From Tianweitania populi (GTDB lineage Bacteria; Pseudomonadota; Alphaproteobacteria; Rhizobiales; Rhizobiaceae): a stretch of DNA of 64,000 nucleotides. Below are positions 46,076 through 54,508 of this stretch, one piece after another. The stretch spans positions 1,550,001 to 1,614,000 of the forward strand of contig NZ_BMZQ01000001.1 of NCBI RefSeq assembly GCF_014652875.1, written 5' to 3'. Within the stretch, counting starts at the first letter, position 1, and every line of letters starts with the position of its first letter. The position numbers and the translations under genes were made by a program. Under the pieces are notes generated by a model. The model saw only the letters and a list, made by a program, of their open reading frames with translations, was not told the origin of the DNA and searched no databases.

Positions 46076-47005
46076 TCACGCGAACGGGATAGCCGTCGTG
46101 CCTGGAGGCAGCTTTGCTTCGTCTTCCGGCTCGACATGGATGATGACGCGCACGCTGGGGATTTCCGCGCGCAACGCATCCTCGATGCGGTCGCAGATGA
46201 CATGGGCCTGGCCGACCGTCATGGCGGCATCCACCACCATGTGGAACTCGATAAAGGTCGCACGGCCCGCAATGCGCGTCTTAAGATCATGCACTTCGAG
46301 CGCGCCAGCCGAATGATGCGAGATGATGTCGCGAATGCGCATGTTTTCATGCACGTCCACCGCGACATCCATCAGTCCGCTGAGCGAGCCGGTGATAACC
46401 TTCCAGCCCTGATACAGGATGTTGAGCGCAACCAGGGCCGCTAACAGCGGATCGAGGAACTTCAGCCCTGTCAGCACGGCGGCGATCAAGCCGGCAATGA
46501 CACCGATCGAGGTCACGACATCGGTCATGATGTGGTGGCCATCGGCAACAAGTGCCGGCGAGCGCGCTTTGGTGCCGCGCCGGATCAGCACGGTGGCCCA
46601 AACGCCGTTGATTGCCGCAGCGCCGCCATTGATGGCGAGGCCGATCCAGGGCTCTTCCAGCGTCGAGGGCGCTTCCCATTTGCGCCAGACTTCCATCAGG
46701 ATCAGCAGGGCTGCGATGACGATCAGCACGCCTTCCAGCACGGCCGAGAAATATTCGGCCTTATGGTGCCCATGCTGGTGGTCGAGATCGGCCGGCTTGT
46801 GGCTGACCGAGATTGCCCACAGGGCGGCCGATGCCGCCACGACATTGACGATCGATTCCAACGCGTCCGAATAAAGCGCAACTGAGCCGGTGAGGAACCA
46901 GGCAACGAATTTGAGGCCCATGACGAAAAAGCCGATCGCGATCGATCCGGCTGCAAGCCGCATGGCCGTTCGCTTCGGCCCTTCATCCGTCTCGATTGCA
47001 GTCAC
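46076..47005 (-). CDS. Cation diffusion facilitator (CDF) transporter
   Basis: A 309-residue CDF protein with six helices. SVALYSDALESIVNVVAA holds the site-A residues of helix 2, and LVADGHHIMTDVVTSIGVI those of helix 5 (HxxxD); HQHGHHKAEYFSAVLEG is the following conserved loop. The C-terminal cytoplasmic domain (about 215-305) is present. CDFs export Zn, Fe, Mn or Co in exchange for protons; the metal is not assigned. The start is probably GTG at 47005 (GGGTGAG upstream). Confidence 0.92.
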   Translation of the reverse strand: MTAIETDEGPKRTAMRLAAGSIAIGFFVMGLKFVAWFLTGSVALYSDALESIVNVVAASAALWAISVSHKPADLDHQHGHHKAEYFSAVLEGVLIVIAALLILMEVWRKWEAPSTLEEPWIGLAINGGAAAINGVWATVLIRRGTKARSPALVADGHHIMTDVVTSIGVIAGLIAAVLTGLKFLDPLLAALVALNILYQGWKVITGSLSGLMDVAVDVHENMRIRDIISHHSAGALEVHDLKTRIAGRATFIEFHMVVDAAMTVGQAHVICDRIEDALRAEIPSVRVIIHVEPEDEAKLPPGTTAIPFA

Positions 47006-47070
47006 GATCTCACCCTTTGCAGCGCCATGTCGGGCAGGTCGAACCGGCCTGCCCATACCTGATCAGACGA

Positions 47071-49260
47071 TCAGGCCGCCTTCACCTTGGCCCTGCGCGG
47101 CAGATGCGCGACGATGTTCTCGATCATCCGCATGCCGGCATTGCCCCCCAGCGTCATGATCGATTCGGGATGGAATTGCACGGCGGCAATCGGCTCGCTG
47201 GCATGTTCGAAAGCCATGATCACACCATCTTCCGTTTCGGCCGTCACGACGAAGCCATCAGGCAGGCGGACCGGATCGGCGAAGATCGAATGATAGCGGC
47301 CGACCGTGACCTCCTTCGGCAGGCCGGAGAAGATCACGCCCTGCTTGGACACGCTGATGCGCGAGGGCTTGCCATGCATCGGCACATGCAGCTGCCTGAG
47401 TTCGCCGCCATAGGCTTCCGCCAGCGCCTGCAAACCAAGGCAGACGCCGAAGATCGGCAGATCGCGTGAACGAGCCTTCTTGATCGTCGCCTTACAATCG
47501 AAGTCGGTCGGTGTGCCCGGTCCCGGCGACAACACGACGAGATCCGGTTTCACTCGCTCAAACACTTCTTCTGGAACGGGCGAGCGCACCGTGGTGACGT
47601 TTGCGCCCGTCTGTCGGAAGTAGTTGGCCAGCGTGTGAACGAAGCTGTCTTCATGATCGACCAGGAGGATCGACACGCCCTCGCCCACTTTCGAAGCCTC
47701 GCGCTGCGCAACAGCGGCATTGCCGGCCTGCGCTTCACGGATAGCCGACAGCATGGCGGAAGCCTTCAGCTCGGTTTCGGCTTCTTCTTCCTGCGGGTTG
47801 GAATCGAACAGCAGCGTCGCGCCGGCGCGCACTTCGGCGATGCCATCCTTTATGCGGATGGTGCGCAGCGTCAGACCCGTATTCAGGTCGCCGTTGAAAT
47901 GCACCATGCCGATCGCACCGCCATACCAGGCGCGCGGGCTTTTCTCGTTCTGCTCGAGAAAGCGCATGGCCCACAGCTTCGGCGCGCCGGTCACGGTGAC
48001 CGCCCAGGCATGCGACAGGAAGGCGTCGAACGCATCCATGTTCTCACGTAGCCGGCCTTCGATATGGTCGACCGTATGGATCAGGCGCGAATACATCTCG
48101 ATCTGTCGCCGGCCGATGACGCGCACCGAACCCGGCTCGCAAACGCGGCTCTTGTCGTTGCGGTCGACATCCGAGCACATGGTCAGCTCGGACTCGTCCT
48201 TCTTGGAGTTCAGCAGCTGGATGATCTGCTCGGCATCGCCAATCGCATCTTCGCCGCGCTTGATCGTGCCGGAAATCGGGCAAGTTTCCACCCGGCGACC
48301 GGACACGCGCACGAACATTTCAGGCGATGCGCCAACGAGATATTCGCCCTCGCCCAGATTGATGAAGAAAGAATAGGGCGACGGATTGATCGCCTTGAGC
48401 TTGCGCGAGATCGCCGATGGCTTGGTTTCGCAGCGCTCATAGAACGTCTGGCCGGGCACGACCTCGAACAGATCGCCGCGCCGGAAACTGTCCTTGGCGC
48501 GCTCCACCAGCTTCGCATATTCGCCCGGCTCATGGTCGCCGCGCGGTGGAATGCGGTCGGCGGTGCGGAACGGCTCAGACTGCGTTTCGCGCGCGATGTC
48601 TCGCGTGCTCGCCCCGCCCGCCGCGAAGTCGTAGCGGTCATGCCAGGCCTGCGCGGTGTAGTGGTCGACCACCAGGATTTCGTCCGGCAGATAAAGCACG
48701 AGGTCGCGCTGGCTGGTGGCGCGTTCGAGCTTGAGATCGACCGGATCGAACTGGAAGGCGAGATCGTAGCCGAAGGCGCCGTAAAGGCCGAGATTGGCAT
48801 CGTCCGACGACTTGAAGAGGTTGGTGACCGCGCGCAGCACCGTGAACACCGATGGAATGCGCGAGCGCTCTTCCTCGATCACCGCACCGCTGGGCTCGGC
48901 GATGGTCAGTTGCACGACGCGGTCCGCGCTGTTTTCCACCGCGACGCCATCGAGCCCGTGCAGATGCGGCGCAACGATCGCCAGCAGAGCCTCGCCGCGT
49001 TTGTTGAGCGCTTCGACCTTCATGGCGCGCCCGCGCGAACTCACCACCAGCGGCGGATCGATGATCGCCGTGTCCCAGCGCGTGTAACGGCCGGGATATT
49101 CGTAGTTCGACGAGAAAACCGCACCACGGCGACTGTCGAGTCCATCGATGTAAGCTTCGATCGCGCCGGCATAGGCTGTTTCGTGTCGTTGGCGCAGAAC
49201 GGAAACGCCACCGGCTGTGGTGTAGCGTTCGGATCCGTTTTCAAGCTGTTCGATGGTCAT
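47071..49260 (-). CDS. trpE(G): Anthranilate synthase, fused TrpE-TrpG
   Basis: A 729-residue fusion of the chorismate-binding component (about 1-510) and the glutamine amidotransferase (about 535-725), as is usual in rhizobia. TrpE blocks include [16 protein letters not shown] and [12 protein letters not shown]; TrpG shows [43 protein letters not shown] with the nucleophile Cys, and FHPESIM with the His-Glu pair. It makes anthranilate from chorismate and glutamine for tryptophan. The transcript carries a leader peptide and terminator, given separately. Confidence 0.97.
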   Translation of the reverse strand: MTIEQLENGSERYTTAGGVSVLRQRHETAYAGAIEAYIDGLDSRRGAVFSSNYEYPGRYTRWDTAIIDPPLVVSSRGRAMKVEALNKRGEALLAIVAPHLHGLDGVAVENSADRVVQLTIAEPSGAVIEEERSRIPSVFTVLRAVTNLFKSSDDANLGLYGAFGYDLAFQFDPVDLKLERATSQRDLVLYLPDEILVVDHYTAQAWHDRYDFAAGGASTRDIARETQSEPFRTADRIPPRGDHEPGEYAKLVERAKDSFRRGDLFEVVPGQTFYERCETKPSAISRKLKAINPSPYSFFINLGEGEYLVGASPEMFVRVSGRRVETCPISGTIKRGEDAIGDAEQIIQLLNSKKDESELTMCSDVDRNDKSRVCEPGSVRVIGRRQIEMYSRLIHTVDHIEGRLRENMDAFDAFLSHAWAVTVTGAPKLWAMRFLEQNEKSPRAWYGGAIGMVHFNGDLNTGLTLRTIRIKDGIAEVRAGATLLFDSNPQEEEAETELKASAMLSAIREAQAGNAAVAQREASKVGEGVSILLVDHEDSFVHTLANYFRQTGANVTTVRSPVPEEVFERVKPDLVVLSPGPGTPTDFDCKATIKKARSRDLPIFGVCLGLQALAEAYGGELRQLHVPMHGKPSRISVSKQGVIFSGLPKEVTVGRYHSIFADPVRLPDGFVVTAETEDGVIMAFEHASEPIAAVQFHPESIMTLGGNAGMRMIENIVAHLPRRAKVKAA

Positions 49261-49310
49261 CTCACACTCCGGCTTAAGGGTTTTGCCGCGAAGCGCCCGG
49301 GAGGTCCTGA

Positions 49311-49347
49311 AAAACAAAATGGCCGCCCGGACTTCTCCTGCGGCCAT
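49311..49347 (-). terminator. trp attenuator terminator
   Basis: On the minus strand a long stem (ATGGCCGC..GGA / TCC..GCGGCCAT, 49319-49347) is followed by TTTGTTTTT (49311-49318). An upstream GCGGCC next to the leader stop codon can pair with the 5' arm as antiterminator, the classical trp arrangement. Confidence 0.9.
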
Positions 49348-49381
49348 CCAAATTTCGCGCGCACGCGTCTGGGTCGGCCGC

Positions 49382-49426
49382 TTATGCGGGCCACCACCAG
49401 AGCTTCGTGGATACGATCTTCGTCAT
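49382..49426 (-). CDS. trpL: Tryptophan leader peptide
   Basis: A 14-codon ORF encoding [14 protein letters not shown] with three consecutive Trp codons, 121 bases before trpE(G). There is no ribosome binding site. In Sinorhizobium meliloti the analogous 14-residue trpL is translated from an mRNA that begins at its AUG, and the released RNA and peptide act in trans. The layout here (promoter, WWW, alternative stems, terminator) matches. A leaderless start is supported by the promoter position. Confidence 0.92.
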   Translation of the reverse strand: MTKIVSTKLWWWPA

Positions 49427-49432
49427 GCCGTC

Positions 49433-49461
49433 TGCATATCGCGGAAACCGGCGTGCAGCAA
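49433..49461 (-). promoter_or_regulatory. Predicted promoter of the trpL-trpE(G) transcript
   Basis: TTGCTG (49456-49461) and TATGCA (49433-49438) on the minus strand are 17 bases apart, and the -10 box ends six bases before the trpL AUG, predicting transcription from the A of AUG. Confidence 0.75.
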
Positions 49462-49512
49462 GCGGGATCGAAGCCTCGTCACTCCGCCGGCTCCGTTACT
49501 CGGCAGGCCCCA

Positions 49513-50688
49513 TTACTCGGCAGGCATAGCCACCGGGCTGATGCCGCGGCGGTCGAGCGATTGCGACCAGACGGCAATCAGCATGGCAAGAACAGCCGTT
49601 GCCGCCGACACGAAAGGCAGGCCGTCATAAGCGACACCCATGGAGATCGCAGCACCCCCAATCCACGCACCCGCCGCATTGCCGGCATTGAACGCGCCCT
49701 GATTAAGCGTTGCGGCAAGGTTCGGACCTTCGGCGGCCGCTTCCACCACGCGCATTTGCATCGGCGGAACGATCACGAAGGTCAGCACGCCCCAGATGAA
49801 CACGAGCGAGATAGTAATCGCCGGGCTGCGGCTGAACTCGGCCAAAGCCAGATGCGTCAGCGCAATCAGCACCAGCGTGCCGATCGCCGTCGGCATCAGC
49901 TTCCAGTCCGCCAGCTTGCCGCCGAGGATGTTGCCGACGGTCATGCCGGCACCGAACAGCAGCAGGATCCAGGTGACCGAGGGCACACTGATACCCGTCA
50001 CATCGGTGAGCAGCGGCTTGATATAGGTGAAGACGCAGAACAGGCTGACGGAAGCCAGCGCCGAGATGATCATGGCGAGCCAGACCTGCAAGCGGCCAAG
50101 CACCTTGAGCTCGCTCGTGATCCCGTCGCCTGTCGGCTTGGCGACGCCGGACGGCACGAACCAGGCAATGGCCGCAACCGCGAACAGGCCGATGATGACC
50201 ACCGCCCAAAAGGTCGAACGCCAGCCATAGGCTTCGCCCAGCGCCGTGCCGGCAGGAACGCCGAGGATGTTGGCAAGCGTCAAACCGGCAAACATCAGCG
50301 CCATCGCACTGGCGCGCTGGTTGCGCGGCACGAGGCTGGCGGCCACAACCGAGCCGATGCCGAAATAAGCACCATGGCCGAAGGCGGTGACGACGCGCGC
50401 CACCATCAGCGTCCAGTAGTTCGGGGCGATGGCGCAGAACAGGTTGCCGATCACGAACATGGCGGCAAGGCCGATCAGCACCGCTTTTCGCGGCAGCTTG
50501 GCCGTGAGGATCGCCAGGATCGGCGCGCCGATTACGACGCCCAACGCATAGCCGGTGACAAGCAGGCCGGCTGCGGGAATGGACACGCGCAGATCTGCGG
50601 CGACCTCAGGCAGAAGCCCCATGATCACGAATTCGGTTGTGCCGATCACGAAGGACGTGACCGCCAGGGCATAGATCGGAAAGGGCAT
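49513..50688 (-). CDS. MFS transporter (arabinose-efflux/DHA1-like)
   Basis: A 391-residue, 12-helix MFS protein of the AraJ/YdhP-like DHA1 group: FVIGTTEFVIMGLLPEVAADLRVSIPAAGLLVTGYALGVVIGAPI in helices 1-2, and TAKLPRKAVLIGLAAMFVIGN after them. Start at ATG 50688; a TTG 36 bases earlier is possible. Such pumps export sugars or drugs; the substrate is not clear. It stands between the trp leader and the emr operon and is separated from emrB by a 150-base gap containing one short palindrome. Confidence 0.9.
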   Translation of the reverse strand: MPFPIYALAVTSFVIGTTEFVIMGLLPEVAADLRVSIPAAGLLVTGYALGVVIGAPILAILTAKLPRKAVLIGLAAMFVIGNLFCAIAPNYWTLMVARVVTAFGHGAYFGIGSVVAASLVPRNQRASAMALMFAGLTLANILGVPAGTALGEAYGWRSTFWAVVIIGLFAVAAIAWFVPSGVAKPTGDGITSELKVLGRLQVWLAMIISALASVSLFCVFTYIKPLLTDVTGISVPSVTWILLLFGAGMTVGNILGGKLADWKLMPTAIGTLVLIALTHLALAEFSRSPAITISLVFIWGVLTFVIVPPMQMRVVEAAAEGPNLAATLNQGAFNAGNAAGAWIGGAAISMGVAYDGLPFVSAATAVLAMLIAVWSQSLDRRGISPVAMPAE

Positions 50689-50802
50689 GAATGGATCGCG
50701 CGTTGAGAGCTTGATTTCGATCAATGCGCCAGTTCGCTCAACGCTTCAAGCCGCTGTTTTGCAGCGCAGCAATGCATAGAGCGGTGAACAAGACCGGCGC
50801 CG

Positions 50803-50817
50803 CTTTCCCTGGGAAAG
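50803..50817. promoter_or_regulatory. Short palindrome upstream of the MFS gene
   Basis: CTTTCCC-T-GGGAAAG is a perfect 7-bp inverted repeat, 115 bases from the MFS start and 22 bases after the emrB stop. It could be an operator or the base of an emrB terminator; no T-run follows. Confidence 0.3.
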
Positions 50818-50838
50818 ATCAACACCGGCCTTGCAAGC

Positions 50839-52374
50839 TCAATCCATGTGAACAGCGGGCGCCCCGCCACCTGCAGCCGCAGCCTTCGGCTTGCGCAACA
50901 GCAAGGCCAGTGGAATGGCGCAGAGCGTGACGATCATCATCAGCTTGAAATCGTCGACATAAGAGATCATCGCCGCCTGCTGGTTCACGAGCTGATCCAT
51001 CTGCGACAACAGCGTCGGATTGCCCGCCGCCGCACCCGGCGAAATGCCTTGCAGGTTCGGGTTGAACGGGTTGATCGACGCCGCCAATTCGCTGTGATTG
51101 ACCTGCGTGTTGCGCGTCAGAACAACCGTTACCACCGAAATGCCGATCGACGAGCCGAGATTTCGCACCAGGCTGAACAGGCTGGCGGCATCGGTACGAA
51201 AACGCGGTTCCAGCGTCGCAAAGGCAATCGTCGACAGCGGCACGAAGACCAATCCAAGACCAAGTCCCTGGATGATGCCGGATTGGATAATCAGCCAATC
51301 GTCCATCTGCGGCGAGAAGCCGGTCATGTCGTAAAGCGACCACGAGGTCAGCGACAGGCCCGTCACCACCAGGATGCGCGCATCCACCACCCGCACCAGC
51401 CGTCCGACCAGGATCATCGAGATCATGGTGCCCACGCCGCGCGGCGCCATCACGAGGCCGGTGGTGATCGTGGAATGGTTGAACAAGCGCGACAGCATCG
51501 GCGGCAGAAGCGCCAGGCTCGCCAGCAAGATCACGCCGATCACGAAGATAAAGACAAGACCGGTGACGAAGTTGCGGTCCTTGAAGATTGCCGGGTCGAT
51601 GAAGGCATCGTGGCGCGTCGCCAGATGCACGATGAACACCCAGAAGCCGGTGATCGACAGGCCGAGCTCGATCCAGATCTCGACGGCCGAGAACCAGTCC
51701 ACTTCCGCGCCACGATCCAACATCAACTGCAACGCGCCGACGCCGAGCGACAGCATGGCAAAGCCGAAGAAGTCGAAGCCGCGCAGCCGCTTGGCGACAT
51801 GCGGGAGATAAGCCGTACAGCCGAGCACTGCGATGATGCCGACCGGCAGGTTGACGAAGAAGACGTAGCGCCAGTTTAGCGTTTCGGTCAGCCAGCCACC
51901 CAGCGTCGGGCCGACGATCGGGCCGACCATGATGCCAGCGCCCCACATCGCCATGGCCTGGCCGTGGCGTTCCTTCGGGTTGATGTCGAGCAGAAAGGTC
52001 TGCGACAGCGGCACGATAGCAGCGCCGAACAGACCTTGGAAAACACGAAACAGCACCATGGTTTCCAGGCTCCAGGCGATGCCGCAGAGCATGGATGAAA
52101 TGGTGAAGCCGATCACGGAAGTCAGAAACAGCTCGCGCCGGCCGATCCGGTCAGACAGCCAGCCCGTCACTGGCGTCATGATGGCGGCGGCGACGATATA
52201 GGAAGTGAGCACCCAGTTGATCGTATCCTGCGAGGCGCCAAGATCGCCCACCATGTTCGGCAAAGCGACATTGGCGATCGTGGTGTCGAGCACCTGCATG
52301 ATCGTGGCCAGCATGATCGAAACGGTGATCAGGCCACGATGCTTCACCTCATGGGAATCGACGGCGGCGCTCAT
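50839..52374 (-). CDS. emrB: EmrB-type DHA2 multidrug efflux MFS transporter
   Basis: A 511-residue 14-helix DHA2 pump: IMQVLDTTIANVALPNMVGDLGAS near the start, NWVLTSYIVAAAIMTPVTGWLSDRIGRR, and GAGIMVGPIVGPTLGGWLTE (motif C of exporters). With EmrA it forms a periplasm-spanning efflux system together with a TolC-like channel not encoded here. It starts nine bases after a 67-codon ORF. Confidence 0.95.
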   Translation of the reverse strand: MSAAVDSHEVKHRGLITVSIMLATIMQVLDTTIANVALPNMVGDLGASQDTINWVLTSYIVAAAIMTPVTGWLSDRIGRRELFLTSVIGFTISSMLCGIAWSLETMVLFRVFQGLFGAAIVPLSQTFLLDINPKERHGQAMAMWGAGIMVGPIVGPTLGGWLTETLNWRYVFFVNLPVGIIAVLGCTAYLPHVAKRLRGFDFFGFAMLSLGVGALQLMLDRGAEVDWFSAVEIWIELGLSITGFWVFIVHLATRHDAFIDPAIFKDRNFVTGLVFIFVIGVILLASLALLPPMLSRLFNHSTITTGLVMAPRGVGTMISMILVGRLVRVVDARILVVTGLSLTSWSLYDMTGFSPQMDDWLIIQSGIIQGLGLGLVFVPLSTIAFATLEPRFRTDAASLFSLVRNLGSSIGISVVTVVLTRNTQVNHSELAASINPFNPNLQGISPGAAAGNPTLLSQMDQLVNQQAAMISYVDDFKLMMIVTLCAIPLALLLRKPKAAAAGGGAPAVHMD

Positions 52375-52383
52375 TGGGCAAGC

Positions 52384-52587
52384 TTACAGCCACTGGCCGA
52401 GGAAGGTGTCTGCGGCCGACACTTCGCCGTCGCAGGCAAAAGGCGGCAGGTCGGTCATCCGGCTCTCGGCGGCGGCAATCGCCTGCTGATATTCCGGCGT
52501 CGACGCTTCTTCGCGCGGAACCCAGACCGTGAAAGGGCAAGCCTCCTCCGTTGCGGAGGAGACGGGGAATTCGAGTTCGATCGTCAT
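52384..52587 (-). CDS. Small conserved protein between emrA and emrB
   Basis: A 67-residue acidic protein, MTIELEFPVSSATEEACPF at the start and FACDGEVSAADTFLGQWL at the end. GAAAGGCG precedes the ATG. It has no helix-turn-helix, membrane segment or clear motif. Its place between the two pump genes suggests a regulatory or coupling role, but this is only inference. Confidence 0.7.
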   Translation of the reverse strand: MTIELEFPVSSATEEACPFTVWVPREEASTPEYQQAIAAAESRMTDLPPFACDGEVSAADTFLGQWL

Positions 52588-52618
52588 AACAATCGCCTTT
52601 CAAACTGAATGGCTTCGT

Positions 52619-53845
52619 TTAGTTGGCCGCCTGCGCTTCCGGCGCTGCGGAAGGACCGGCATAGGCGTGGCCGATGAGGCTGCCCCATCCGCGGGTCACA
52701 CCCGTATCGACGTTCACAGTGGCGCTCATGCCGGTGCGCAGCAGAAGGTCCGCATCGGCCGCATTGATCTTGAGGCGCACGGGAATACGCTGCGTGACCT
52801 TCACCCAGTTGCCGGTGGCGTTCTGCGCCGGCAGCAGGGAGAACTCGGCGCCCGTGCCGGCACCGATGCTGTCGACGGTCGCTTCGATCGGTCGGCCCGG
52901 GAACGTGTCGAGTTCGATCTCAGCCTTCTGGCCAAGCTTCATATGGGTGAGCTGCGTTTCCTTGAAATTGGCCTCGACCCAGGCGTCACCGGTTTCAACC
53001 AGCGTGAAAAGCGACGAGCCCGCCGATACGAATTGCCCTTCCTTGAAGGATGCGGCTTGTGAAACGATGCCGTCGGCAGGTGCATTCACCGTCGTTTGTT
53101 CGAGCTGATAAGCGGCGCGATCCCGCGTGGCCAGGGCAGCCAGAACGCTCGGATGTTCGTCGGTCTTGATGTCGGGATTGCCGCCGAGCGCTGCCTTTGC
53201 GCCAACCACGGCCTGTGCCGCAGCCCGTTCGGCATCGCGCGCCTTGTCCAGGTTGCGGCGTGCCGTATCGAGCGAAGACTGCGTCGTCACACCCTTGCCC
53301 GAAAGCGCGGTTTGACGGTCGAGTTCCTGCTGAAGATAGGCGACCTCGCCCACTTCGGAGCGCTGCTGCGCTTCCGCCTGGCCGAGCGATGCGCGCAATT
53401 GCTCCACATTGAGGCGCGCGCCAGCCAATGACGCCTCGGCTTGAGCAAGCGCGATGCGATAGGGTTCGGGATCAACGGCGAACAGCAGATCACCGGCCTT
53501 TACGGTCTGGTTTTCGTGCAGGTTCACGGTGGTGATGCGACCAGCAATTTCGGACGCGATCGTCACGCGGGCCTGGCGCAGATTGGCGTTCTCCGTTTCC
53601 TGGAACCGCCCTCCCGTCACCCAGTAATAGATGCCGCCGCCAACCAGAAGCAGCGGTACGACGGCCATCACCAGATAGCGCATCTTGCTGCTCTTCTTCT
53701 TAGGCTGTGCCGGAGTTTCAGCAGGAGCGGCCGCCGCTACGGGCGCGGCAGTAGGTGCGGGAGCCTGGGCCGGAGCCGGCACGGGCTTGGGCGCTTCGCG
53801 CTCGACGGTTTCGACCTCGTCATCAATCTTTTGAACGGCACTCAT
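52619..53845 (-). CDS. emrA: EmrA/HlyD-type membrane fusion protein
   Basis: A 408-residue periplasmic adaptor. It has an Ala/Pro-rich N-terminus (18-55), one membrane helix (about 57-75), the lipoyl-type NAEIAGRITTVNLHENQTVKAGDLLF-like segment, an alpha-helical hairpin (about 140-260) and a beta-barrel end. The ATG at 53845 overlaps the marR stop by four bases (ATGA). The adaptor links EmrB to an outer-membrane channel. Confidence 0.94.
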   Translation of the reverse strand: MSAVQKIDDEVETVEREAPKPVPAPAQAPAPTAAPVAAAAPAETPAQPKKKSSKMRYLVMAVVPLLLVGGGIYYWVTGGRFQETENANLRQARVTIASEIAGRITTVNLHENQTVKAGDLLFAVDPEPYRIALAQAEASLAGARLNVEQLRASLGQAEAQQRSEVGEVAYLQQELDRQTALSGKGVTTQSSLDTARRNLDKARDAERAAAQAVVGAKAALGGNPDIKTDEHPSVLAALATRDRAAYQLEQTTVNAPADGIVSQAASFKEGQFVSAGSSLFTLVETGDAWVEANFKETQLTHMKLGQKAEIELDTFPGRPIEATVDSIGAGTGAEFSLLPAQNATGNWVKVTQRIPVRLKINAADADLLLRTGMSATVNVDTGVTRGWGSLIGHAYAGPSAAPEAQAAN

Positions 53846-54348
53846 GACACTGTAACCTTTGAAGCCCGCGCATGACCGGCTGGCCCCTGATCGTTGAAAC
53901 AAGACTCGGATTGCGCCGAACCGGTTGAAAGATTGCGGGCCATCGCCTCCAGGCCCTCGAACAAAGCGTCACGCGTTGCCGGGGAGACCCCGGCCAAGGC
54001 TTCTTCATAAACCTGCGAAGCGACGTCCTTCACCGCGCCGCGAATCTGCTTCGTCTGGGCCGTGGTAAAGATCATGCGAACACGGCGGTCGTTTGGGTCC
54101 TGCCGCCGTTCGATCCAGCCGCCCTGCTCCATGCGGTCGAGCAGGCGCGAGATGCTGATCGGCTCGACTTCCAAGACCTGCGCAAGCCGGGCCTGTGTCG
54201 CGCCTTCTTCCTTCCACAAGCGGAAAAGAAGCCGCAGCTGCGCTTCCGACAGCCCGTGCACGCCAGCACGCGCCTCGATCTTGCTGCGAACGAGGCGGGC
54301 GACTTCGTGAAGGAGGAAGCCAAAGGGTTTGACAGGCTCAGTGTTCAT
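53842..54348 (-). CDS. MarR-family regulator of the emr operon
   Basis: A 168-residue winged-helix regulator: LSEAQLRLLFRLWKEEGATQARLAQVLEVEPISISRLLDRMEQGGWIERRQDPNDRR-type HTH and wing (residues 45-100). It is first in the operon marR-emrA-67aa-emrB and should repress it. I choose the ATG at 54348; the promoter found upstream leaves only seven bases before it and no ribosome site, so the message is probably leaderless. Inducer unknown. Confidence 0.92.
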   Translation of the reverse strand: MNTEPVKPFGFLLHEVARLVRSKIEARAGVHGLSEAQLRLLFRLWKEEGATQARLAQVLEVEPISISRLLDRMEQGGWIERRQDPNDRRVRMIFTTAQTKQIRGAVKDVASQVYEEALAGVSPATRDALFEGLEAMARNLSTGSAQSESCFNDQGPAGHARASKVTVS

Positions 54349-54355
54349 GAGCGGC

Positions 54356-54388
54356 GATATAATAAGCGTGCTTATTGTATGCAAGCAC
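54356..54388 (-). promoter_or_regulatory. marR-emr promoter and operator
   Basis: TTGCAT (54379-54384) and TATATC (54356-54361) on the minus strand are 17 bases apart. Between and over them lies a perfect palindrome AATAAGC-GT-GCTTATT (54361-54376), and a second, GTGCTT...AAGCAC (54368-54388). MarR binding here would block RNA polymerase. Confidence 0.75.
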
Positions 54389-54508
54389 ACTTCTGCATGG
54401 CTGCCTTCTTTTTTATGACGTGTTGACGATTTTGGCGAAGGGGGTTCACGCGTACTTAAATTACAGCCAGCTTATATTCCACTGGAGTACGGAAGTCTTG
54501 GAAGCGCG

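Noticed and set aside
48064-50706. 880-codon plus-strand ORF spanning trpE(G) and the MFS gene
   Set aside because: It runs antisense to two well-supported genes and has an Arg/His/Gln-rich composition typical of shadow frames.
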